A stretch of DNA of 6,325 bases, taken from an uncultured Actinomyces sp. (GTDB lineage Bacteria > Actinomycetota > Actinomycetes > Actinomycetales > Actinomycetaceae). The stretch's first letter is position 1; each line of letters starts with the position of its first letter. The translations under genes were made by a program, and so were the position numbers. The stretch lies in contig CABKMZ010000105.1 in the NCBI GenBank assembly GCA_902373545.1, positions 1 to 6,325 on the forward strand, in the 5' to 3' direction. The notes beneath the pieces are model-generated. The model searched no databases, had not been told where the DNA came from, and worked only from the letters and a program-made list of their open reading frames with translations. Positions 1-4,977 of this stretch are shown in pieces.

Positions 1-6
1 CCTCCT
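1..6 (-). promoter_or_regulatory. Shine-Dalgarno of the next gene, outside the window
   Basis: Read on the minus strand, the last bases of the window are AGGAGG, a full-strength ribosome binding site. It overlaps the TAG stop codon of the permease gene (TAGGAGG). A further gene on the same strand must therefore start a few bases beyond the window edge and be closely coupled to the permease. In CUT2 sugar-importer operons this position is usually held by a second membrane permease; that identity is inferred, not seen. Confidence 0.75.
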
Positions 7-1006
7 ATGCTGCGTTGCGGCGGCCGCGCATGACCTGGAGCGCGGAGACGCCGGTACCGACGATGATGAGCAGGCCCAGGGCGAAGCCCTGCCAGAACGT
101 CTCGATGCCCATGAGGATCATGGAGTTTTGGACGATGACGATGAGGAGCGTGCCGAGCATGACGCCGGTCAGTGAGCCCTTGCCGCCGGTGATCGCGGTG
201 CCTCCCAGGACGACGGCAGCGATGACCATCATTTCCATGCCGAGCAGGTTGGTCGGGTGCATCTGCCCCATGGAGCAGGTGCGAACCATGCCGGCCAGGG
301 CGGCGATGATGCCGACGATGACGTAGAGCCAGAACTTGGTGGCGCGCACTTTGAATCCGACGCGGGCGGCCGCGCTTTCGTCGCCGCCGATGGCGAAGAG
401 GGAGCGTCCGAACATCGTGTAGCGGGTGAGAACGAATGCGAAGGCGACGACCGCGACGAGGATCAGGAAGGACACCGGCATCGAGGATTGCAAACCGGAG
501 CTTTCGTTGCGTGCGACGAACAGGGACGCGGATCCGAAGGAGCGCATGGACTCGGGGATCGTGTTGATCTGCACGGATTTGAGCGCGCCTTGCATGACGC
601 CGTTGAAGACGTTGGCGGTGCCCAGGGTGATGATCAGCGTGGGGACGGTCAGCCTGGAGGTGAAGATGCCGTTGAAGGCGCCCAGGATCGCGCCGAGGGC
701 CGCGGCCATCAGGAAGGGGACGATGATCGAGCCGTTCCACCCGTTGTCGACGAGCACCCGCGTGGTCACGTAGACCGCGAGGGAGGCCAGCGCCGGGAAG
801 GACACGTCGATCCCGCCGGAGACCAGGACGAGGTGCGCGGCGACGGCGAAGAGTCCGGGGACCACCATGGCGCCCGCCAGGTCGACCAGGTTGTTCGGGG
901 TGTAGAACTGTCCGGAGCGGGCCTGGATAACGAGGGTGAGCGCGAAGATGACCAGGAAGACCCAGAATTCGTTGGCGCGCAAGACTTTCGTGAGGAGTCG
1001 GGGCAT
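5..1006 (-). CDS. CUT2-family sugar ABC transporter permease (RbsC/LsrC-like)
   Basis: A 333-residue polytopic membrane protein of the BPD_transp_2 family, the transmembrane subunit of a simple-sugar ABC importer. Hydrophobic segments fill most of the chain, with clear ones near residues 16-28, 44-64, 97-113, 178-194, 226-243, 258-270, 280-298 and 306-323. Family landmarks are LVSGGIDVS at 61-69, the cytoplasmic GRSLFAIGGDESAAARVGF stretch at 200-218, which in this family contacts the ATPase, and GGTAITGGKGS at 268-278. Length is normal for the family. The ATG shares one base with the TAA stop of the ATPase gene (TAATG), and a GGGGGAG ribosome site lies just upstream, so translation is coupled. 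The gene is complete. A second permease probably follows. The family is clear, but sequence alone does not give the sugar. Confidence 0.95.
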   Translation of the reverse strand: MPRLLTKVLRANEFWVFLVIFALTLVIQARSGQFYTPNNLVDLAGAMVVPGLFAVAAHLVLVSGGIDVSFPALASLAVYVTTRVLVDNGWNGSIIVPFLMAAALGAILGAFNGIFTSRLTVPTLIITLGTANVFNGVMQGALKSVQINTIPESMRSFGSASLFVARNESSGLQSSMPVSFLILVAVVAFAFVLTRYTMFGRSLFAIGGDESAAARVGFKVRATKFWLYVIVGIIAALAGMVRTCSMGQMHPTNLLGMEMMVIAAVVLGGTAITGGKGSLTGVMLGTLLIVIVQNSMILMGIETFWQGFALGLLIIVGTGVSALQVMRGRRNAA

Positions 1007-2532
1007 TAGTTTTCTCCCCCTTCAATCGACGAGGCCGGGGCGCGGTCCTCGGACAGGAGCCGGGTCAGCTCGGCCTCGGTGAGGGTGTCGGGGCTGATGG
1101 GGTCGCCCAGGTGTCCGGAGCGCATGATGGCGATGGTCGAGCAGTTGGTAAGTACTTCGGCGATGTCGTCGGAGATGATGATGACTCCCATGCCTTGGGA
1201 GGCGAGTTCGCGCAGGATCGAGTGGATCGTGAACTTGGAGCCGATGTCGACGCCGACGGTGGGGCCGTTAAGGATGAGGACGGATGGATTGGTGGCCAGC
1301 CATTTGGCTAGGACGACCTTCTGCTGGTTGCCGCCCGAAAGGGTGTTGACGGCGTTGGCGGGGTCGGGGGTGACGACCTCGAGGCGCTTGACCCACTTCT
1401 TCTCTTCGTCGCGGATGGCTTTCTTGTCGATGAAGCCGAGGGCCTTCGTGAAGTTCTCCATCTCGGAGACCGTGATGTTCTCGCCGATCGAGCGGGACAG
1501 GAACAGGCCTTCCGTGAGGCGGTCTTCGGGCACGTAGGCGATGCCGGCCGCGATCGCGTCGCGTACGCCGCGCAGCTTGACGTCCTTGCCTGTGACGCGG
1601 ATGGTCCCCGAATCCAGGGGGAGCATCCCGAACAGGGAGAGGGCCAGCTCGGTGCGGCCCGAGCCCAGCAGGCCCGTGATGCCCAGGATTTCGCCGGGGC
1701 GCACGCTCAGGGATGCGTCGGCGAAGGCACCGCTCACCGTCGCCCCCTCCACCTGGAGGACCGGGGCCTCGTCAATGGTGCCCGGCTGGTAGCGCTCCTC
1801 CGCGAAGTCGCGCCCCGTCATGTAGCGGGCGAACTTCGCGCGGTCGAGGTCCTCCTTCGGGCAGGTGATGACCTTGTGGCCGGAGCGCAGGACCGTGAAG
1901 CGCTGCGCGATCTCGAAGACCTCCTCGAGCTTGTGGGACACGAAGAGGATCGCGATGCCGCGCGACTGCAGGTCGCGGACGATGTCGAAGAGGGCGCTCA
2001 CTTCCTTCTTGGTGAGGGCGGTCGTCGGCTCGTCCATGATGATGAGCTTCGCGTCGCCCATGAGCGCGCGGCTGATGGACACCAGCTGCTTGTCGGCCAC
2101 GGACAGGTTCCCGACCAGCTCGTCCAGGTCCACGTCGAAGCCGATCTTCGCCACGGCCTCGCGCGCTACCTCGCGCATGCGGGAGCGGTTGACCAGGCGA
2201 CGCCCGGCGGCCACTTCGCTGCCCAGCGCGATGTTCTCCATGACCGACAGGTTCGGGAAGATCGAGAAATCCTGGTAGATGACGCGCACGCCTGCGTCGA
2301 TGGCGGCGGCCGGCGTCAGGCGCGTAAAGTCGCGGCCCCCGATCGAGACCGTCCCGTGTTCGGGGGTGTGCACGCCCGAAATGACCTTGATGAGCGTGGA
2401 CTTGCCCGACCCGTTTTCTCCGGCCAGGCAGTGGATTTCTCCGGGCGCGATCTCCAGGTCGATGTCGACCAGGGCTCGCACGCCCGCAAACGATTTGCTG
2501 ACGTGTCGTACCGCCAGCACTGGGGTGTCCAT
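1006..2532 (-). CDS. Sugar ABC transporter ATPase with two nucleotide-binding domains (RbsA/LsrA-like)
   Basis: A 508-residue tandem ATPase that energises the sugar importer on the cytoplasmic face. Domain 1 (about 5-245) has Walker A GENGSGKST at 38-46, Q-loop Q87, a degenerate signature LSVAD at 143-147, Walker B LIIMDEP at 163-169 and H-loop H200. Domain 2 (about 257-495) has a degenerate Walker A with arginine for lysine (GLLGSGRT, 287-294), the sugar-ATPase motif YVPEDR at 333-338, an intact signature LSGGN at 398-402, and LILNGPT where LILDEPT is usual (N422, G423). Aspartate replaces the H-loop histidine. Site one (Walker A1/B1 plus signature 2) is thus intact and site two is degenerate. 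The ATG at 2530-2532 is chosen because AAAGGA lies 6 bases upstream and the protein then begins as the family does; a longer in-frame ATG would add 31 unlikely residues. It overlaps the permease gene by one base. Confidence 0.96.
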   Translation of the reverse strand: MDTPVLAVRHVSKSFAGVRALVDIDLEIAPGEIHCLAGENGSGKSTLIKVISGVHTPEHGTVSIGGRDFTRLTPAAAIDAGVRVIYQDFSIFPNLSVMENIALGSEVAAGRRLVNRSRMREVAREAVAKIGFDVDLDELVGNLSVADKQLVSISRALMGDAKLIIMDEPTTALTKKEVSALFDIVRDLQSRGIAILFVSHKLEEVFEIAQRFTVLRSGHKVITCPKEDLDRAKFARYMTGRDFAEERYQPGTIDEAPVLQVEGATVSGAFADASLSVRPGEILGITGLLGSGRTELALSLFGMLPLDSGTIRVTGKDVKLRGVRDAIAAGIAYVPEDRLTEGLFLSRSIGENITVSEMENFTKALGFIDKKAIRDEEKKWVKRLEVVTPDPANAVNTLSGGNQQKVVLAKWLATNPSVLILNGPTVGVDIGSKFTIHSILRELASQGMGVIIISDDIAEVLTNCSTIAIMRSGHLGDPISPDTLTEAELTRLLSEDRAPASSIEGGEN

Positions 2533-2538
2533 GTGGTG

Positions 2539-2544
2539 TCCTTT
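2539..2544 (-). promoter_or_regulatory. Ribosome binding site deciding the sugar ATPase start
   Basis: AAAGGA on the minus strand lies 6 bases before the ATG at 2530-2532. It favours this start over the in-frame ATG codons further upstream, including one at 2623-2625. The AAA ATPase gene at the other end of the window uses the same sequence and spacing. Confidence 0.75.
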
Positions 2545-2646
2545 CCGACGCATGCCACCGCCCCGGGGCCGCCCCTCGCGCGGGTGCCGTCCGCTCATGG
2601 AGGTTGGTTCGTGCGCGAGCGTCACTGCGCGCGCGGGGATGGCCCG

Positions 2647-2686
2647 GCCACGGCCTCGTCATTGGAGTGCGGAACGAGGCCGTGGC
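2647..2686 (-). promoter_or_regulatory. Perfect 13-bp stem-loop between binding-protein and ATPase genes
   Basis: The arms GCCACGGCCTCGT (2647-2659) and ACGAGGCCGTGGC (2674-2686) are exact reverse complements separated by a 14-base loop. The structure begins 28 bases after the binding-protein stop, inside a 182-base non-coding gap. No T-run follows it in the direction of transcription, so it does not look like a full intrinsic terminator. In many binding-protein-dependent importer operons, a hairpin here blocks 3' exonuclease or causes partial termination, so that the binding protein is made in excess over the ATPase and permease. That role is inferred. The symmetry is read directly. Confidence 0.8.
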
Positions 2687-2714
2687 ACCCAGGTGGTCGT
2701 CGCCTGAGAGCGGG

Positions 2715-3761
2715 TCAGAAGCCGAGGGAGTCGACGTTGTCCTTCGTGATCTTGAGCCAGCCAGTGCCCTCGAGGACCTTGGTGGAGCCGGACGAGAAGT
2801 GCATGTTCTCGTAGCCTTCGACGCCCAGGTTCACGCCGTCCTCGATCTGTTCGCCGTTGAGGATCTTCGTGGCCAGGGAGGCCATCGCGTAGCCGGCGTT
2901 GGCGGGATCCCACAGGGTCAGGGTGGAGACGGAGCCGTCCTTGAGGATCTGGGCGTTCGCGGCAGGCATGCCGGTGCCGGCGGTGAAGACCTTGCCCTTC
3001 AGGCCGAGCTCGTCGATCGCGCGTGCCGTGCCGGGCGCGTCGAAGGAGGAAGTGCCCAGGATGCCCTTGACTTCGGGGTACTTCTTGAGGACTTCCTTGG
3101 CGGTCTGGTAGGCGGTTTCACCGTTGTCCTGGGACTCGACGCGCGGCTGGGCCTCGAGCAGCGTCATGTTCGGGTACTTTTCCTTCTGGTGGGCCACCGC
3201 GCCGTCCGCCCACTCGTTGTGGGAGGCGTTGGTGACGTGGCCGACCATCGTCGTGTAGACGCCTTCTTCACCCATGGCCTCGGCGAGGTTGTCCATGATG
3301 AACGCGCCGTATTCCGTGTTGTTGAAGGCCTCGATGTCGTACATCGTGTTTTCCTGCGAGGCGCCCTCGTGGGTGACGACGACGATGCCGGCGTCCATGG
3401 CCTGCTTGAGGACGGGCTCAATGGCGCCCGGGTCGACGGGGACGACGCAGATGGCGTCAACGCCCTGGGCGATGAGGTCCTGGATGACTTGGGCCTGCAT
3501 GGTGGCGTCGGTTTCGGCCGGGCCCTTTTGGAAGACGTTCATGCCCGTGTCGGCGGCGTACTTGTTGACGCCGGTTTCCATGCGGACGAACCACGGGTTG
3601 GTGGCGTCCTTGGGGACGACGGCGATCGTGTAGTTGCCGTCTCCGGCGGCCTTGCCGCCCGGGGTCGTGGTCGTGCTGCCACCGTCCATCGTGCAGGCGC
3701 CGAGTGCGAGGGCGCTTGCCGACAGGGTGACGAGTGCTGTTGCTGCGAGCCTGGACTTCAT
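2715..3761 (-). CDS. Sugar-binding lipoprotein of an ABC importer (RhaS/LsrB-like periplasmic-binding fold)
   Basis: A 348-residue extracellular solute-binding lipoprotein. The signal peptide has K2 and R4, a hydrophobic core, and a lipobox LGAC with Cys23 as the lipid-anchored residue. A Ser/Thr/Gly-rich tether (about 25-42) follows. The rest is a type I periplasmic-binding fold (Peripla_BP_4): YTIAVVPKDATNPWF at 44-58, VIQDLIAQGVDAICVVPVDP at 92-111, GIVVVTHEG at 125-133, KGILGTSS at 232-239 and LWDPANAGYAMA at 283-294. The ATG at 3759-3761 is preceded by GAGGAG with 5-base spacing; an ATG eight codons upstream lacks this and would spoil the signal peptide. It is the first gene of the operon and is followed by ATPase and permease, the order known for rhizobial rhamnose importers. 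The nearest named relatives bind rhamnose or autoinducer-2, but the ligand is undetermined; key AI-2 contacts appear changed. Confidence 0.95.
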   Translation of the reverse strand: MKSRLAATALVTLSASALALGACTMDGGSTTTTPGGKAAGDGNYTIAVVPKDATNPWFVRMETGVNKYAADTGMNVFQKGPAETDATMQAQVIQDLIAQGVDAICVVPVDPGAIEPVLKQAMDAGIVVVTHEGASQENTMYDIEAFNNTEYGAFIMDNLAEAMGEEGVYTTMVGHVTNASHNEWADGAVAHQKEKYPNMTLLEAQPRVESQDNGETAYQTAKEVLKKYPEVKGILGTSSFDAPGTARAIDELGLKGKVFTAGTGMPAANAQILKDGSVSTLTLWDPANAGYAMASLATKILNGEQIEDGVNLGVEGYENMHFSSGSTKVLEGTGWLKITKDNVDSLGF

Positions 3762-3766
3762 CGTGA

Positions 3767-3772
3767 CTCCTC
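3767..3772 (-). promoter_or_regulatory. Ribosome binding site of the sugar-binding lipoprotein gene
   Basis: GAGGAG on the minus strand stands 5 bases before the ATG at 3759-3761. This fixes the start so that the signal peptide begins MKSR, as a lipoprotein should. Confidence 0.75.
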
Positions 3773-3863
3773 TGGGTGTGGTCAACGTCGGTGTTGAGGT
3801 TGCGGCGCGGCGGCGATGCGGAGAAGCGGTGGGGGTGCGGCTGGCCGGGTTGCGGTGCCACTC

Positions 3864-3927
3864 CCCCGCTGCGCTTCGGGGCTGCTCGTCTGCGACGATG
3901 CTTCGGAGCGTTGCTGGCCTTGCGGCC
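3864..3927 (-). promoter_or_regulatory. Three consecutive small hairpins in the probable operon leader
   Basis: Three inverted repeats lie within 64 bases. In transcription order they are GGCC-GCAA-GGCC (3916-3927, a GNRA-type tetraloop), TCGTC-GCA-GACGA (3886-3898, extendable by two pairs with one bulge) and CCCCG-N8-CGGGG (3864-3881). They end about 100 bases before the binding-protein start. If the leader is transcribed, it could fold into this row and affect mRNA stability or translation. Each stem is short, and GC-rich DNA gives such stems by chance, so function is uncertain. Confidence 0.35.
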
Positions 3928-4010
3928 TGGCGGTTGGTGCGTTGCTGCTGCGTTGGGTACTGCTGTGTGCCGGGTAGTCCCCGTCGTTGGGGTACGTCGG
4001 CGCGCCCACC

Positions 4011-4048
4011 ATCCTAAGGCATTTTGAGTGGTGGCGTTCACTTTTGAG
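4011..4048 (-). promoter_or_regulatory. Weak candidate promoter/operator for the importer operon
   Basis: On the minus strand TAGGAT (4011-4016) could be a -10 box, with GTGAAC or TGAACG (4035-4041) about 18-19 bases upstream as a poor -35. The -35 area overlaps a dyad AGTG-N8-CACT (4027-4042) with a central GC pair, the kind of site LacI-type regulators use. Two direct copies of TTTTGAG (plus strand, 4022-4028 and 4042-4048) lie exactly 20 bases apart. This would give a leader of roughly 240 bases. None of the boxes is strong, so this is a suggestion only. Confidence 0.25.
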
Positions 4049-4140
4049 GAGTGTGACGGACGAGGCTGGGGCGGGGTTGTGGGGTGCATGTGGCCTGGTT
4101 GTGGGCGGATTTGTCTGACCAGTTCGGTGCGTGGCGCACA

Positions 4141-4197
4141 CGAACCCCCATCTTCCACCTCGAACCCTTACCAACCCGCATACGTGCGCGCCGAACC
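4141..4197 (+). repeat. Helically phased CGAACC-type boxes
   Basis: CGAACCC occurs at 4141-4147 and 4161-4167, the variant CCAACCC at 4171-4177, and CGAACC followed by A at 4192-4198. The offsets are 0, 20, 30 and 51 bases, close to whole helical turns, so all four would face the same side of the DNA. This could be a cooperative binding array for a regulator of the importer operon or of the end of the neighbouring cassette. It may also be coincidence in C-rich DNA. Confidence 0.4.
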
Positions 4198-4226
4198 ATG
4201 CACATCCGTCAGGTGACACGTCTCAT

Positions 4227-4236
4227 ACGTGCACGT
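4227..4236. repeat. 10-bp palindrome ACGTGCACGT with a nearby partial copy
   Basis: A perfect palindrome sits inside a longer repeat: CATACGTGC occurs at 4179-4187 and again at 4224-4232, and CACGTC occurs at 4217-4222 and 4232-4237. The cluster lies upstream of the importer operon and could be a regulator site. No known operator is recognised. Confidence 0.3.
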
Positions 4237-4241
4237 CGGTG

Positions 4242-4269
4242 CGACCTCGGAGGCACGGGTGAGAGGTCG
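4242..4269. repeat. 7-bp inverted repeat downstream of the TOPRIM gene
   Basis: CGACCTC (4242-4248) and GAGGTCG (4263-4269) form a perfect inverted repeat with a 14-base spacer, about 100 bases past the TOPRIM stop. On the minus strand no T-run follows it, so it is not a convincing terminator. It could be an operator or a weak 3'-end structure of the cassette transcript. Confidence 0.3.
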
Positions 4270-4364
4270 GAAAAGGAAAACAACTCACCCTTTATCGATG
4301 CAGTAGCCGCAATTCCCCACATCCACTACTGGCGATGCTCGCTGCTTGCGACCGCGCCGCCGTG

Positions 4365-4973
4365 TCACTGTCCCGCGAGACGTTCCCTCAGGTCCCGTAG
4401 TCGCTGCAATGCGCGCCTGAGTGATGGACTGTCGTCGGCGGCGCGTCCAGCATTCCAGGCGGTCGTCATGAAGCGCTGCACATGCAGCTCGTAAGCGGGA
4501 CCAAAACCGAGCTCGTTATCCACGTGCGCCACAGCGTCCTTTAGTTTCGCCTCACGGAACATGCTGAGCAGGTAGGACTTGTGATGCGAGGCCGGAATCT
4601 TCACGCGAGCTGGCGATACGCCACAGAATTCGGCGATGCCACGCCTGTCCGCAAGCATCCACGACTCGATGCATTGGTCGACGATCCGAATGAGCAGATT
4701 GGGGGAATCACCCGGGGTCTTCGAAGACAATGCCGAACGAAGGGCCACGGGGCATGCACCCTCGTCGTAGTCAACGTCGCGGAAGATGACGTGCGGGATG
4801 ATCTGAGAGGCCTCCCAATATTTCTGAATACGCGCATCGATCGCCCCCTTGCCATTGACGCTCCTGACGGCGAACTGATCCTCATCCCAACCAGCCGCAC
4901 GCATGAGGGCGGTAACGACCGGGATGTCTGTCACGCCCTCGACGATAACCTGAGCGTAGACGTAACCCGCCAC
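4365..4973 (-). CDS. Stand-alone TOPRIM-type protein (DUF4276-like), probable nuclease effector
   Basis: About 202 residues from a GTG start. The N-terminus fits a TOPRIM fold: VIVEGVTD (9-16) supplies Glu12, and FRDVDYDEG (64-72) supplies the DxD pair Asp66/Asp68, the acids that bind metal in this fold. VNGKGAID (39-46) lies between. Further on are ESWMLAD (103-109), a Lys-centred HHKSYLL (130-136), and SPSLRRALQRL (182-192), which recall DUF4276 proteins (comparison from memory). The gene begins 4 bases after the stop of the AAA ATPase, so the two should be made together. TOPRIM proteins paired with such ATPases act as nucleases in phage defence; cleavage here is inferred. The start is uncertain. 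GTG at 4971-4973 puts the domain at the N-terminus but has a weak ribosome site; GTG at 5016-5018 has GGAGGG 5 bases upstream and adds 15 residues; an ATG at 5073-5075 adds 34. Confidence 0.85.
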   Translation of the reverse strand: MAGYVYAQVIVEGVTDIPVVTALMRAAGWDEDQFAVRSVNGKGAIDARIQKYWEASQIIPHVIFRDVDYDEGACPVALRSALSSKTPGDSPNLLIRIVDQCIESWMLADRRGIAEFCGVSPARVKIPASHHKSYLLSMFREAKLKDAVAHVDNELGFGPAYELHVQRFMTTAWNAGRAADDSPSLRRALQRLRDLRERLAGQ

Positions 4974-4977
4974 CGCA

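Larger units (their letters stand above)
3762..4364. other. About 600-bp non-coding region upstream of the importer operon
   Basis: No credible gene is seen. Open frames on both strands translate to Pro/Ser/Arg- or Cys/Trp-rich sequence without domains or good start contexts. The part nearest the operon (about 3790-3960) is very GC-rich and self-similar: GCTTCGG recurs at 3873 and 3900, and GCGTTGCTG at 3908 and 3939. The middle (about 4011-4060) holds the best promoter-like sequence. The part near 4141-4236 carries phased repeats and a palindrome. The part near 4270-4320 is locally AT-richer. No clear intrinsic terminator follows the TOPRIM gene, so read-through into the importer operon cannot be excluded. 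No tRNA or known riboswitch was recognised. Confidence 0.7.

Noticed and set aside
257..1009. Long open frame on the plus strand opposite the permease (250 codons)
   Set aside because: It is highly charged, full of Asp/Glu/Gly/Arg and without domains. It is the mirror of a high-GC gene with strong third-position bias.
2560..2619. Further inverted repeats in the same gap (GCCCCGGGGC; CTCGCGC with GCGCGAG 31 bases apart)
   Set aside because: They are short, made only of G and C or widely spaced, and expected by chance in such GC-rich sequence.
2647..2686. The intergenic hairpin as a full intrinsic terminator
   Set aside because: No T-run follows on the minus strand, and the ATPase gene downstream needs the same transcript because no promoter is apparent in the gap.
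2604..3797. Open frame of 397 codons on the plus strand opposite the binding-protein gene
   Set aside because: It is a shadow of the clearly coding lipoprotein gene. Its composition is repetitive Gly/Val/Asp/Leu and no family is recognisable.
4155..4172. tRNA-like GGTTCGA sequence on the minus strand
   Set aside because: The flanking bases do not pair as a T-arm, and no acceptor, D or anticodon arm can be built around it.
3782..4219. Minus-strand frame of 145 codons upstream of the binding-protein gene, and an overlapping frame at 3457-4158
   Set aside because: The Pro/Ser/Arg/Gln-rich translation has no domain, no clear ribosome site and no conserved motif; it runs through the hairpins and repeats of the leader.
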